In this document: positions 28,415 through 38,840 of the stretch, piece after piece | Numbering within the stretch: the first letter of the stretch is position 1 | Layout of the letters: each line of letters opens with the position of its first letter | Assembly (NCBI RefSeq): GCF_020193655.1 | Contig: NZ_JADYVE010000001.1 | Location: 806,001 to 870,000 of the forward strand | Length of the DNA stretch: 64,000 bases | Source of the DNA: Ensifer sp. IC3342 | GTDB lineage: Bacteria > Pseudomonadota > Alphaproteobacteria > Rhizobiales > Rhizobiaceae | Direction of reading: 5' to 3' | Position numbers and translations under genes: made by a program | Notes under the pieces: generated by a model | Told to the model about the DNA's origin: nothing | The model's database searches: none | What the model saw: only the letters and a program-made list of their open reading frames with translations

Positions 28415-28852
28415 ATGGCGCTCAAGCGGATGGACAACATAGGAATTGTCGTCGAAGACCTCGTAGGGACGATTGATTTCTTTCGCGAACTCGGCCTCGA
28501 GCTCGAAGGGCGGGCCACGATCGAAGGAGAATGGGCCGGACGTGTCACCGGCCTGGGCGATCAGCGTGTCGAGATCGCCATGATGTGCACACCGGACGGC
28601 CACAGCCGGCTCGAGCTTTCCCGCTTCCTCACGCCGCCTGTCGTAGCAGATCACCGGAACGCCCCGGTCAACGCCCTAGGCTACCTCCGCGTCATGTTCA
28701 CCGTGGACGACATCGACGAGACGCTTGAAAGGCTCCGCAGGCGCGGCGCGCACCTCGTAGGCGAAGTAGTCCAGTATAAGGACGCGTATCGGCTCTGCTA
28801 CATCCGTGGGCCTGAAGGGCTTCTCATCGGACTCGCCCAAGAACTCAGCTGA
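28415..28852 (+). CDS. VOC (glyoxalase/bleomycin resistance) family protein
   Basis: Protein of 145 aa with two beta-alpha-beta-beta-beta halves of the vicinal oxygen chelate fold: MDNIGIVVEDLVGTIDFFRELG at the start and YLRVMFTVDDIDETLERLRRRGAHLVGEV in the second half, ending YIRGPEGLLIGLAQEL. Members bind a metal and act as lyases, dioxygenases or resistance proteins; the substrate here is unknown. ATG 28415 is preceded by GGAG; the frame upstream to 28325 is not family sequence. Monocistronic. Confidence 0.85.
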   Translation: MALKRMDNIGIVVEDLVGTIDFFRELGLELEGRATIEGEWAGRVTGLGDQRVEIAMMCTPDGHSRLELSRFLTPPVVADHRNAPVNALGYLRVMFTVDDIDETLERLRRRGAHLVGEVVQYKDAYRLCYIRGPEGLLIGLAQELS

Positions 28853-28988
28853 GCGCAATAGGAAGACAAATGGCGAAGAGTGACCAACGTCAGCGAGGGC
28901 GTCCGAAGCCGTCCCGCCCTGATCGAGGTCCATCTATGGCCGCTCTTCTACTCCGACGTATCAGCCACTGACGTTTTCAAACGGACGC

Positions 28989-29888
28989 TCAGAACTTCGG
29001 CGGCTTGCGACCGGCCTTGCGGCAGGCGGCAATGATCGTGTTCGCCATCAGCATGGCGATGGTCATCGGCCCGACACCGCCGGGGACCGGCGTGATCACG
29101 CTCGCGACCTTTGCGCATTCCTCAAAGGCGACGTCGCCGACGAGCTTTGTCTTGCCCTCACCACGTTCCGGCGCCGGGACGCGATTGATGCCGACGTCGA
29201 TCACTGTTGCACCGGGCTTCACCCAATCGGCCTTGACCATTTCCGGCCGGCCGACTGCGGCAACCAGAATATCGGCATTGCGGCATACGGCAGGCAGGTC
29301 CTTCGTGCGCGAATGCGCCGTCGTTACCGTCGCGTTGGCGGCAAGAAGCAGCGCCGACATCGGCTTGCCGAAGAGGTTGGAACGACCGATGACGACGGCG
29401 TTCAATCCGGAAAGATCCTCGCCATGCGTGCGGCGCACGAACACCATGGCCCCGGCGGGCGTGCACGAGACGAGCCCGCCTTCGAGATCCCCGGTCGCAA
29501 TCTTGCCCGCATTGACGACGTGCAAACCGTCGACATCCCTCTCCGGGAGGATGGACTGGATGATCGGCTCCGACCGAAGATGCTTCGGCAGCGGCAGCTG
29601 CACGAGAATGCCGTGGATGGAGGCGTCCGCGTTGAGTTCGGCGACGAGCGCCGCCAGTTCCTCCTGCGAGGTTTCCTGCGGCAGCGTATGCTGCACCGAA
29701 AGGAAACCGCATTCCTTGGCCATCTTGCTCTTTGCCGACACATAGGTGTGGCTTGCCGGATCGTCTCCGACGATCACCACCGCGAGCCCGGCGCGCACGC
29801 CGGTTTCCGCCTCCAGCGTCTTTGTGGCGGATTTCACGGTTTCGATGACCGAAGCGGCAACAGCCTTGCCATCAATCACAGTCGTCAC
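28989..29888 (-). CDS. folD: Bifunctional methylenetetrahydrofolate dehydrogenase / cyclohydrolase
   Basis: Cytosolic one-carbon enzyme that interconverts 5,10-methylene-, methenyl- and 10-formyl-tetrahydrofolate with NADP. The 299-aa product has the catalytic YVSAKSK motif at 49-55, the conserved [21 protein letters not shown] (NADP loop) and the C-terminal signature [11 protein letters not shown] 29888 is preferred: GGGAG precedes it and it gives the usual length. Monocistronic. Confidence 0.95.
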   Translation of the reverse strand: MTTVIDGKAVAASVIETVKSATKTLEAETGVRAGLAVVIVGDDPASHTYVSAKSKMAKECGFLSVQHTLPQETSQEELAALVAELNADASIHGILVQLPLPKHLRSEPIIQSILPERDVDGLHVVNAGKIATGDLEGGLVSCTPAGAMVFVRRTHGEDLSGLNAVVIGRSNLFGKPMSALLLAANATVTTAHSRTKDLPAVCRNADILVAAVGRPEMVKADWVKPGATVIDVGINRVPAPERGEGKTKLVGDVAFEECAKVASVITPVPGGVGPMTIAMLMANTIIAACRKAGRKPPKF

Positions 29889-30153
29889 GGCGTATCTCCC
29901 GGTTTGTCCTTCACGCGGCACACTCTAGTGTGCACGGCATCACGCGATTGCCTGCATGCGCCCTATGCTGTTCCAAACGCATAAATGCAAGAGCCGACGG
30001 GGCCGGAAGGGCAATCCTGCGAACGAGCGCCGCATTTCCTTGCATCGCTGAAAGATCGGGCTCCGGCCCGCCTGCAACGTCATGAGGGACCCGACCGCAC
30101 CACGAGGGCAGTTTTCGCCGCGGCAAGCGACGATCGCCCGACAATGCTCGGGA

Positions 30154-30828
30154 TCATTCATGCGAGATGCGGCGAGCGCCGCGATACGCCCGTGGTTCGA
30201 AATGTTTCGGCGGCTCGGAAGCGTTGGCGAGATCGCGATCACGCTCTATCGGCTTCCACCGAAAGGCGTGATAGGTGCGCCGCCGCCCGGCCCCTGCCAC
30301 GAGCCGATAGAGCCGCTCGAGCCAGCGTAGGAGAACGGGCACGCGGGAAAACTCCCGAGTGACAAAATCGCCAACGGTGATGACGAGCCGGCCGTGCTCG
30401 GGAGCAATATATCGATCGACCCATTTCTCCTGTTTCGAACTCTCGATCGCCACGAGAAGAATATCGGGCCTGAGCGCGCGCACTTCATCGAGGGCGGTCG
30501 CCTGGTCGGAAAAACCACCGACAACGATGAACTGGTGCCAGGGCGCGTGGCTGCGGAAATGCTCGGCAGCGTGTTCCGCAACATGACGGTGCGATCCGAC
30601 GAGCGCGACACGCATCCGCTTTTCGATATAGGTTAGGAGCGCGGGCACGAAGGCCATCGCATCCCGACTGCTCGGAAACATGCTGTCGGTCACGATCGCA
30701 TGCCACTTGGGCCGGGAGACGACTGTGTCGGCGAAAGCCAAGGCATCGGCCCAACCGAACTCATGAGGCGGCGCGCTGGAAGTGATCCGCTTGGACGCGG
30801 CGACGGCAATGCGCGAAACGACGTTCAT
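30154..30828 (-). CDS. Divergent WecG/TagA/CpsF family glycosyltransferase-like protein
   Basis: Protein of 224 aa. The second half follows the family: RMRVALVGSHRHVAEHAAEHF, then LRPDILLVAIESSKQEKWVDRY (usual form: DILLVALGxPKQExWI), then VGDFV and a C-terminal LRWLERLYRL as in TagA. In the first half the usual N-x-DG catalytic region is replaced by TDSMFPSSRDAM, so the active-site aspartate is not evident. It could be a divergent or inactive hexosaminyltransferase. Divergent from a GT2 gene, 282 bp apart. Confidence 0.7.
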   Translation of the reverse strand: MNVVSRIAVAASKRITSSAPPHEFGWADALAFADTVVSRPKWHAIVTDSMFPSSRDAMAFVPALLTYIEKRMRVALVGSHRHVAEHAAEHFRSHAPWHQFIVVGGFSDQATALDEVRALRPDILLVAIESSKQEKWVDRYIAPEHGRLVITVGDFVTREFSRVPVLLRWLERLYRLVAGAGRRRTYHAFRWKPIERDRDLANASEPPKHFEPRAYRGARRISHE

Positions 30829-31110
30829 CGTGATCCGCCTTCGGTTCTGCTGACCGCATCGGCGGCAGACCATTGCCATGTGCGTCCTGCCGTATCGATG
30901 ACCGACACGCAATTTGCCCTCGGCGCGATAGAAGAGACCGGTATCGGAAACATGTTGCCACACGGGATGAGAGATTATTTGTCTCACTTTAGTCACTTGC
31001 AGTGAAGCGGCGTTTAAGGCTCTCATTCAAAAGCCGTTTTCCGGATTCAACATCTGTTTAGGAAGTTTTGCTGTAGTGCCTTCCGACTATCTCTGCGCAC
31101 GGGTCTCAAG

Positions 31111-32097
31111 ATGACGCCGAACGGTCAGGACATCACCGTCTATTTCCAGGCCGAGCGGGAAGATGCGGCGGATATCGAACTCGTGGTCGTCGTGCTGACG
31201 TTCCGCCGGCCTGATCATATCGTCAAAACATTGAAGACCATTGTTTCGCAACGGCCTGACGTGCCTTTGGCGACCGTCGTCGTCGAAAACGACGCGGAGG
31301 GGCTGGCCGGCGCCCAGGCGGCGAAAAGCTTCTTTCTGGGGCACCCGTCCGATTCCGCCATTGTCGTCGTTCGCCGCCGCGGACACGCCTATGCGTGCAA
31401 TGCCGGATGGGCGACGGCGCTTAATCTCTATCCCAACCTCCGCGCGCTCGCCGTCATCTATGACGATGAAGTTGCCGCTCCGGAATGGCTCGATTGCCTC
31501 GTTGCCGTCCAGGAAACCCATGGGGCGGATATCGTCGGCGGGCCGCAACTCCCCGTCTTCGAGGATCCGCATGAACAGAAGTGGAAGCAACACCCGGTTT
31601 TCACGCCTCCTTATAGTGAGAGCGGACCGGTACCGATCATCTATTCGGCGGGCAACGTCCTTATAACCCGGCAGGCGCTCGACGGGATGGTCCAGCCGTT
31701 TCTGGATCCTGCGCTCAATGTCGTTGGCGTCGGCGACGCGGATTTCTTCGATCGATGCAAGGCGAAGGGTTACACGTTTGCCTGGGCAACGGAAGCCTGG
31801 GTCACGGAAACGGTTCCAGTTTATCACACCACGAGATCATGGATCCGCGCCCGCAGTCTCGAGAACGGTGCGATAGCCGCACTCCTGGAGCATCAGCGCG
31901 ATCCGACATTCTCCGGTCGGTTGAGAGCGCTCGGTAAATCCCTTGCGCTCATTGCCACCTCTCTGCCGGTCGGCCTCAAACTTTGGGCAGAGACCGGGCT
32001 TGCCGCTGCAAGCCTCTATCCGTTCTACCTGGCGGTAGGCCGGCTGACGGCGAAGATCGGCTCCGCCGAGGCGCAAGACCGGACGCCTGCTGCATGA
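31111..32097 (+). CDS. Family 2 glycosyltransferase
   Basis: GT-A fold glycosyltransferase of 328 aa. The N-terminus has the beta-strand VVVLTFRRPDHIVKTLKTI, the nucleotide-sugar binding acidic motif DDEV is at 118-121, and IVGGPQLPVF and GVGDADFFDRCKAKGY follow. The C-terminal part has a hydrophobic stretch (about 275-315) that may bind the membrane. It probably adds a sugar to a surface polysaccharide or glycolipid. The last codons (TPAA stop) run into a RIME remnant. The start codon has no strong ribosome-binding site; ATG 31111 is the best available. Confidence 0.85.
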   Translation: MTPNGQDITVYFQAEREDAADIELVVVVLTFRRPDHIVKTLKTIVSQRPDVPLATVVVENDAEGLAGAQAAKSFFLGHPSDSAIVVVRRRGHAYACNAGWATALNLYPNLRALAVIYDDEVAAPEWLDCLVAVQETHGADIVGGPQLPVFEDPHEQKWKQHPVFTPPYSESGPVPIIYSAGNVLITRQALDGMVQPFLDPALNVVGVGDADFFDRCKAKGYTFAWATEAWVTETVPVYHTTRSWIRARSLENGAIAALLEHQRDPTFSGRLRALGKSLALIATSLPVGLKLWAETGLAAASLYPFYLAVGRLTAKIGSAEAQDRTPAA

Positions 32098-32120
32098 TTC
32101 CTTAAATCGGAATCCGATTG
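32088..32120. repeat. RIME remnant
   Basis: GCTGCATGATTCC TTAAATCGGAATCCGATT repeats the second palindrome of the RIME family (compare 195-215). It supplies the stop codon of the GT2 gene (GCA TGA), so the end of that protein may have been reshaped by the element. Confidence 0.5.
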
Positions 32121-32143
32121 GGCGCGCGGTGCTGGAGGACCGG

Positions 32144-32713
32144 TCAATGGCCGCTGGAAGTGGCCTTCACGGCGCCTTCGGGAATCTTGTCCGCGGCGAC
32201 GCTACCGTTTTTGTCGACCACGGGGACCGGCTTTTGATATGGCCTGTTCTGACTGTTGGCCACGCGCTCCACATCATCCTTGGTGAGATATTCGAGCTGT
32301 TCCACCAGAACCTCGGTAATCACCTCGTTGCCGAGCTTCTTGTTCAGTCCATCCTTCACCGCGACTTTGAAGGTCGGCAGATCGAACGATCCGGTGTCGG
32401 CGAGGTCGACGAACTTCGAGCCGACGAGCATGTCGTAAAGCTCGTCCGTCACGACCTGCCGAAGCGGTGCGTGCAGCTTTGCGATGCCTTCCTTGGTGGC
32501 CGAAAAGGACAGTTTGGCAAGGAAATATCCCTGTACTGCCCCTTCCTTGATGACCGGGACCGTGATGATTTCCCCCGGTACGTAATCCTCGGACGCACGT
32601 CTGTCGGCGTCGGCCTCCGACACGACGGGCGCGGAAGCGTATTGCATCGAGAAATAGACGGATCCGAGCGTAACTGCGCAGACCCAGACCCCGGTGAGAA
32701 CGAGCTTCAGCAT
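32144..32713 (-). CDS. Uncharacterised exported protein at the end of the flagellar cluster
   Basis: Protein of 189 aa with an N-terminal signal anchor (about 3-22: KLVLTGVWVCAVTLGSVYF) and a periplasmic remainder of mixed alpha/beta character (VPGEIITVPVIKEGAVQGYFLAKLSF). The start overlaps the stop of the upstream FlgN-like gene by ATGA, so it is translationally coupled and belongs to the flagellar transcript. It is also the last gene of the cluster. I do not recognise a named family; the context suggests a motility or flagellar assembly role in the periplasm. Confidence 0.75.
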   Translation of the reverse strand: MLKLVLTGVWVCAVTLGSVYFSMQYASAPVVSEADADRRASEDYVPGEIITVPVIKEGAVQGYFLAKLSFSATKEGIAKLHAPLRQVVTDELYDMLVGSKFVDLADTGSFDLPTFKVAVKDGLNKKLGNEVITEVLVEQLEYLTKDDVERVANSQNRPYQKPVPVVDKNGSVAADKIPEGAVKATSSGH

Positions 32714-33081
32714 CAGAAATCGCTATAGCGGAACTGAGCTTCCGTGTAGATGCCATCCGCGTCAGCATCCTGGGCAGCCGTCTTGAGAAGATCGACCACG
32801 GAGCGCACTGCCTCGAGATGCGCCTCGACCTTCTGGGAATTGATCTGCAGCTTGTTGCGCAAATGGCGCGTCTGCGAAACGAAGGGCGGCGAGATTTCGC
32901 CGGGAATGGCATCCCGGTGAAGCATCGTCAGTTCATAGAGGCAGCGGCTCTTGTGCGCGTTCGACGTCTTGATATCGAAGTCAGGGTCCACGCCGATCCG
33001 GCTGTTCTCGTTGTCGATGATCATCTCCAGGCGGCCGAGAACATTCCGAATTCGTACGTCATTCGATGCCACAGCTTCCAT
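32713..33081 (-). CDS. FlgN-like flagellar chaperone (candidate)
   Basis: Helical cytoplasmic protein of 122 aa. The N-terminal half (VRIRNVLGRLEMIIDNENSRI) and the C-terminal half (LRNKLQINSQKVEAHLEAVRSVVDLLK...DGIYTEAQF) follow the layout of FlgN-type export chaperones, which escort the hook-junction proteins FlgK and FlgL. ATG 33081 was chosen because GGGAG sits 7 bases upstream. The family assignment is by pattern and context, not by a firm match. Confidence 0.6.
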   Translation of the reverse strand: MEAVASNDVRIRNVLGRLEMIIDNENSRIGVDPDFDIKTSNAHKSRCLYELTMLHRDAIPGEISPPFVSQTRHLRNKLQINSQKVEAHLEAVRSVVDLLKTAAQDADADGIYTEAQFRYSDF

Positions 33082-33144
33082 AAATAAACTCCCAAAATAA
33101 TCCAAAGCGCGATGCAGGCGAAAACCGCCGGATATGCTCGTCCG

Positions 33145-33250
33145 CTCTAGAGCAATTCCAGAAAAAGTGCGTAGCGGTTTTCCGTCCGGAATTGCGTAGT
33201 TTCAAAGGATTAGAGCTTTCACTGTTTCAATGGAAAACAGTGAAAGCTCT
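33145..33250. repeat. REP-like rhizobial palindromic element with long hairpin
   Basis: The right part is a perfect hairpin: AGAGCTTTCACTGTTT (33212-33227) and AAACAGTGAAAGCTCT (33235-33250), 7-base loop. The left part has arms AATTCC (33154-33159) and GGAATT (33188-33193) inside CTCTAGAGC. The wording resembles a repeat common in rhizobial intergenic regions. The hairpin overlaps the stop codon of the rod-binding gene (33249-33251) and could end or stabilise its transcript. Confidence 0.65.
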
Positions 33251-33791
33251 AGGCTTGCTTCTTCTTTTCATCGTTGGTCAAAAAATCGGAGAGAGCCTTG
33301 CGCTCATATTCCTGGACCATGCTCGTCGCCAGGTTGTGGCTGTTGCCGTCGACGGCTGCATTGATCGCATCGCCTCCGACCATCCGGTCGGCAATGCCGA
33401 TACCGCCGCCCGCGGCAAGAACGTCGCCGATCTGCTCAGCCATCATGCTCTTCCAGACGTCGCCGGATGTGCCCTTGCCATAGACGTTTTCGCTTTCGCT
33501 CGGCAGCATGGATTTCACGAAATTCTGCAGCACCATCGCCTCGAATTTCCGATAGGTTTCGGGAATCTTCTTCTGCTCGACACGGTTGTTGATGTCGCCC
33601 AGTCCGGTCGATCCCTCAGAGGGGCCGAGAACGGAAACTGCCGCGGCAAAACCATTGCCGTTTTCCGCAAGGCTCGTTGCCTGGAAAGCCGCGCGGTTGG
33701 CCTTGAGCCGTGCCTGAGCCTCCTGGATTTCCGCCGGATCGGCCGCACGGACGACGTCCATCACAAGGTCGCTGGGCGGGGAAATAGCCAT
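33249..33791 (-). CDS. Flagellar rod-binding protein, FlgJ N-terminal/CheL-like
   Basis: Protein of 180 aa containing the rod-binding domain of FlgJ: YRKFEAMVLQNFVKSMLP, then GDVWKSMMAEQIGDVLAAGGGIGIADRMVGG (about 80-135). It lacks the muramidase domain of enterobacterial FlgJ, which in this cluster may be supplied by the separate transglycosylase gene at 43647. It caps the growing rod in the periplasm. In alphaproteobacteria it is often annotated as CheL. Downstream of the FliJ-like gene by 149 bp. Confidence 0.85.
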   Translation of the reverse strand: MAISPPSDLVMDVVRAADPAEIQEAQARLKANRAAFQATSLAENGNGFAAAVSVLGPSEGSTGLGDINNRVEQKKIPETYRKFEAMVLQNFVKSMLPSESENVYGKGTSGDVWKSMMAEQIGDVLAAGGGIGIADRMVGGDAINAAVDGNSHNLATSMVQEYERKALSDFLTNDEKKKQA

Positions 33792-33940
33792 GTCAGATCC
33801 TCTCGAACCGAAGCGCCCGCAATCCTGCGCGGCCGCAAAATGTCGCGAACCGGGCCTGTCCTACCGTTGGAAGAGCCAACCCGATGGCGCACTATCGCCC
33901 TTGAACCTTACCGGAAGCTGGCGGACCTTTGCGCGTCTGA

Positions 33941-34333
33941 TTAGAAGCGCGGCGCCGTAGAGAGGTGCTGGTCGATCAGATCGAGGATGGCGTTGTCGGC
34001 CGCCTCGCGATCCTCGGCGAGCCGGGCATCCTTCATGTGCTCCTCGAACCTATCGCCCTTTGCGCGCTCTCTCAGCATGCGCGCTTCGTGAACCTGCTGG
34101 ATGCCAAGCAGCATCTGATCCTTCTGAACCAGGCGCCCGAGGTGGGAGGCATAATGACCCGAGAAGATGCGATGCATCGGGTGGGCCGAACCCATTGCAT
34201 CGACGACCACGTCGATCGTTTCGGCAAGAACGGCGCGTTGACGCGCGGTCTCGGTGAACTCGCTTTCCGCCATTCGCTCCAGGTGCCGCTGGACGGCGAC
34301 CAGGCGCTTTAACTTTTCCGACCGCGTCTTCAC
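33941..34333 (-). CDS. FliJ-like coiled-coil protein (candidate)
   Basis: Protein of 130 aa, nearly all charged helix, with the heptad pattern expected of a coiled coil (MKTRSEKLKRLVAVQRHLERMAESEF...). It starts 2 bp after the stop of fliR, so it belongs to the export-apparatus operon. The length and character match FliJ, the stalk protein of the FliI ATPase complex, but FliJ sequences are poorly conserved and no signature can be named. Confidence 0.6.
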   Translation of the reverse strand: MKTRSEKLKRLVAVQRHLERMAESEFTETARQRAVLAETIDVVVDAMGSAHPMHRIFSGHYASHLGRLVQKDQMLLGIQQVHEARMLRERAKGDRFEEHMKDARLAEDREAADNAILDLIDQHLSTAPRF

Positions 34334-34335
34334 GC

Positions 34336-35088
34336 CTAGCCTCCCTGCATTACCGGCGCGAAGCCGTCGGCGAAGAGCCGCAGCATTGCGGCGATCCCGA
34401 GATAGAGCAGGAACATGCCGCCCATGATCAGGTAGGGCTGGGAGATGAAATAGACGGGAATCTGCGGAGCGAGCTTGTTCACCATGCCGATCGCGACGTT
34501 GAAAAGCAGGCCATAGATCAGGAACGGGCTCGCGAGACGCAGCATGATCATGAAGGTCTGTCCCAACGAATTGGCGAGCGTGATCAGCACGCCTTGCGGA
34601 TCAAAGCCGCTGCCGATCGGCATCACCCGATAGGATTGCGCGACCGCCTCGATGATCACGTGGTGAAAGTCCAGCATGAACAGGATCATTAGGCCGGCGA
34701 AGGTGATCAAGCTGGTGAGCTGGTTTTCGGCCGTATCTTCAAGCACGTCTGCCGTCGGCGGTGGGCTGAATCCCATCAGCATGGTCGCGGCCGTGCCGGC
34801 GAACTGCAGGCCAAGCACATAGTAACGCGCGACGAGACCGATGACGGCGCCAACGATGGTCTCGGTCGCGATGAGGTAAATGTAGGTGTGGCCCTTTCCG
34901 GTGACCTGCGGGTAGATGTCGTCCCACATGATCGGCAAAATGGCCATCGAGATCGCAACGGCGATGAACAGCCGTACCTGGACGGGAACTCGCGCGGTTG
35001 AAAATCCAGGCATGATCATGACGCAGGCGCCGATCCGGCAAAAGGCGGCGAACAGCGCCAGTACCGTGCCCTCGGGGTCGGCGATCAT
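34336..35088 (-). CDS. fliR: Flagellar export protein FliR
   Basis: Integral membrane core of the flagellar type III export gate, 250 aa with about six helices. The start overlaps the flhA stop by 4 bp. Conserved phrases include [36 protein letters not shown] near the N-terminus and [24 protein letters not shown] further on, typical of FliR. It forms a spiral complex with FliP and FliQ. Confidence 0.95.
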   Translation of the reverse strand: MIADPEGTVLALFAAFCRIGACVMIMPGFSTARVPVQVRLFIAVAISMAILPIMWDDIYPQVTGKGHTYIYLIATETIVGAVIGLVARYYVLGLQFAGTAATMLMGFSPPPTADVLEDTAENQLTSLITFAGLMILFMLDFHHVIIEAVAQSYRVMPIGSGFDPQGVLITLANSLGQTFMIMLRLASPFLIYGLLFNVAIGMVNKLAPQIPVYFISQPYLIMGGMFLLYLGIAAMLRLFADGFAPVMQGG

Positions 35089-37172
35089 GAAATCGAGCCG
35101 ATGATCTTGATCTCAAGGCCCTTGGCAAGCTCGACGTGGGAGAGCACGGGCAGCGTGGCGAAGAGGCGTTCGATGATCATGCGCACATAAGAGCGGGATT
35201 CGGGCGAACTTACCAGCACGAAGGGCATGCCGCGATCGAGATGTTCACGGATAACTTTGGTTGCCTGTTCGCTGAATTCCTCCAGGTGCCGGGGATCGAT
35301 GTCGAATTCGACGATCTCGCCCTTGGCGTCGCGTTTGAGCGCCTGATGGAAGACCATGTCCCATTTGTTGCCGAGCCGAAGAACACGGAGAATGCCGTTG
35401 TCGGCGAGGTCGCCGCAGAGCTGTTGCGACATGCGAACGCGCACATGCTCGACGATCTGCTCGGTCTTGCGCACGTGCGGCGCAAGCTCGGCTACGGCTT
35501 CGAGGATGAGGTGCAGGTTGCGGATCGACACGCGCTCTGCAAGCAGCAGCTTCAACACCGCCTGCAAACCCGAATAGGACATGTGCGACGTGCAGATCTC
35601 GTCGGCGAGCTTTCGATATTCCGGATCAAGGCGCTCGATCAGCACCTTCACGTCCTTGTAGGAGAGAAGATGCGGAAGATTGTTGCGGATGACCTCGCTC
35701 AAATGGGTCAGCACGACCGAGACGTTGTCGATCGGGTGGAAGCCCTCGCGCTTCAGGTCTTCCGTGAAGGTCTCCAGGATCGAGACGGCCGGCATACCGA
35801 AGGCTGGTTCCCTGATCTCGTCACCGGGCACGCTTGGTCGGCGGCCGCCGCCCGTCACGACCAGCACTTCGCCGACCCGCACCGTGTTGGACGCGATCGT
35901 CGTGCCGTGAATGCGAATATGATAGGCCTTGTCCGGGATCGCGATATCGTCGGAGACCTTGATTTCCGGAACGACGAGGCCGTACTGGCCGGCAAATTTG
36001 CGGCGCATCTTGCCAACGCGGAAAGCGAGTTCCTGATGCGCGCCGAGCAGCCTTGTCGAGACCTGCTTGCCGAGCAGAAGTTCGATCTCCGCCGTCTTCA
36101 GCACCGACTTGACGGAATCTTTGTCGCTCTCCTTCGTCTGCTGCGCCTTCATCGCCTCCTCAGCCCGCTTCTCCGCCTTGGCTGCCTCGAGCTGCCTCGG
36201 AATGAGCCAGCCGAGGAAGGCCATGCCGCCGCCGAGAGTCGCGAAGGGCAGGAAGGGCAGGCCCGGCATCACCGACAGCAGGATGATGAGGCCGGCGGCG
36301 ACCATCAGCGCCCGCGGGTAACCGCTGAGCTGACCGACAACCGCTTGGTCGGTAGAGCCGGCAGTCCCGCCGCGCGAGACGAGCAGGCCGGCGGCGAGCG
36401 AGACGATCAGCGCCGGGATCTGCGAGACCAGACCGTCGCCGACGGAGAGCTTGACGAAGACGTCGGCCGCCTCGCCGATCGGCATGCCGTGGCGGAGATA
36501 GCCGATGATGATGCCGCCAAAAATGTTGATCGCGGTAATGATCAGGCCGGCGATCGCGTCACCGCGGACGAATTTCGACGCACCGTCCATCGCGCCGTAG
36601 AAGGAGCTTTCCTCTTCGAGCTCGCGGCGGCGGCGCTGCGCCTCCTTCTCGTCGATCAGACCGGCCGAAAGGTCGGCGTCGATCGACATCTGCTTGCCGG
36701 GGATCGCGTCGAGGGTGAAGCGGGCGCCGACTTCGGCGATACGGGTCGCACCCTTGGTGATGACGATGAAGTTCACCGTGATCAGGATCAAGAAGACGAT
36801 CAGACCGATGACGAAATCACCGGACATGACGAGGCTGGCGAAGCCGGAGATGACGCCGCCCGCGGCCCCGTGACCTTCATGCCCGTGCGAAAGGATGACG
36901 CGCGTCGTCGCGATATTCAGCGACAGGCGCGTCATCGTCGAAATCAGCAGGATGGTCGGAAAGGACGAGAACTCCAGCGGCCGCTGGATCCACAGCGCGA
37001 CCATCAGGATCAGCACAGAGAAGGCTATCGAGAACGCTAGCCCCAAATCGATCAGGAACGGCGGAATCGGCAGGAAGAGAATCGACAGGATCATTACGAT
37101 CCCGAGCGCAAAGCCGATGTCCCTGCTCTTGGGTGCGAGTTTCGGGATGGTCAGCGTCGCCTGTTGTGCCAT
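35085..37172 (-). CDS. flhA: Flagellar biosynthesis protein FlhA
   Basis: Export-gate protein of 695 aa. About eight membrane helices occupy residues 20-330, with the FHIPEP-type segment ([39 protein letters not shown]). The C-terminal half forms the cytoplasmic ring that binds chaperone-substrate complexes. Length and order are normal. fliQ lies 158 bp upstream, fliR overlaps downstream. Confidence 0.96.
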   Translation of the reverse strand: MAQQATLTIPKLAPKSRDIGFALGIVMILSILFLPIPPFLIDLGLAFSIAFSVLILMVALWIQRPLEFSSFPTILLISTMTRLSLNIATTRVILSHGHEGHGAAGGVISGFASLVMSGDFVIGLIVFLILITVNFIVITKGATRIAEVGARFTLDAIPGKQMSIDADLSAGLIDEKEAQRRRRELEEESSFYGAMDGASKFVRGDAIAGLIITAINIFGGIIIGYLRHGMPIGEAADVFVKLSVGDGLVSQIPALIVSLAAGLLVSRGGTAGSTDQAVVGQLSGYPRALMVAAGLIILLSVMPGLPFLPFATLGGGMAFLGWLIPRQLEAAKAEKRAEEAMKAQQTKESDKDSVKSVLKTAEIELLLGKQVSTRLLGAHQELAFRVGKMRRKFAGQYGLVVPEIKVSDDIAIPDKAYHIRIHGTTIASNTVRVGEVLVVTGGGRRPSVPGDEIREPAFGMPAVSILETFTEDLKREGFHPIDNVSVVLTHLSEVIRNNLPHLLSYKDVKVLIERLDPEYRKLADEICTSHMSYSGLQAVLKLLLAERVSIRNLHLILEAVAELAPHVRKTEQIVEHVRVRMSQQLCGDLADNGILRVLRLGNKWDMVFHQALKRDAKGEIVEFDIDPRHLEEFSEQATKVIREHLDRGMPFVLVSSPESRSYVRMIIERLFATLPVLSHVELAKGLEIKIIGSIS

Positions 37173-37330
37173 GTCTCTTCCGTCTCTTCATGAGAGGCGG
37201 GCAGCAGTCCGCGACAAGCTGCCCAAGCTATCGCCGGAGATCTACAGGCCCAAGCTTGCGCGAGGGTGGCACCACAGCGTAGGCGTCTTTTCAGAGTACG
37301 AGTTAAGGAAGCACGCAGTAGGGGCGATCA

Positions 37331-37597
37331 TCAGAACCCGGACTGGATCCGGGAAAAGATGATGTCGGTGAAGATGGAGATCTGCGCACCGACGAATGGT
37401 GCGGAAACTGCGACGGTGATCATGACGGCGAGGATCTTCGGGACGAAGGTCAGCGTCATTTCCTGGACCTGGGTGAGGGCCTGGATGAACGCAATGACGA
37501 CGCCGACCACCATGGCGGCGAGGACGGCGGGACCAGAGGCCACGATCACCGTCCAGATCGCAGCCTGCACAATATCAAGGGCGTCCGCCTCGTTCAT
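37331..37597 (-). CDS. fliQ: Flagellar export protein FliQ
   Basis: Small membrane protein of 88 aa with two helices (IVQAAIWTVIVASGPAVLAAMVVGVVIAFI and PKILAVMITVAVSAPFV) joined by QALTQVQEMTLTF, the FliQ/SpaQ signature. Part of the export gate with FliP and FliR. It starts 7 bp after flgD. Confidence 0.95.
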   Translation of the reverse strand: MNEADALDIVQAAIWTVIVASGPAVLAAMVVGVVIAFIQALTQVQEMTLTFVPKILAVMITVAVSAPFVGAQISIFTDIIFSRIQSGF

Positions 37598-37604
37598 ACG
37601 GAAA

Positions 37605-38805
<1,201 letters not shown>

Positions 38806-38840
38806 TCAGACATCCTTCATGTTTGTCCGGTCCCTCTCGA

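Noticed and set aside
28870-28971. 33-aa basic ORF between the VOC gene and folD (MAKSDQRQRGRPK...)
   Set aside because: It has a weak AGGA site and is all basic and disordered; too short and no partner or structure supports it.
29940-30242. 100-aa minus-strand ORF overlapping the end of the WecG-like gene
   Set aside because: No start signal, arginine/proline-rich, overlaps a better supported gene.
35136-37040. 634-aa ORF antisense to flhA
   Set aside because: It is the high-GC mirror frame of a certain gene. It is rich in R, E, D, H and has no domain; flhA on the other strand is complete.
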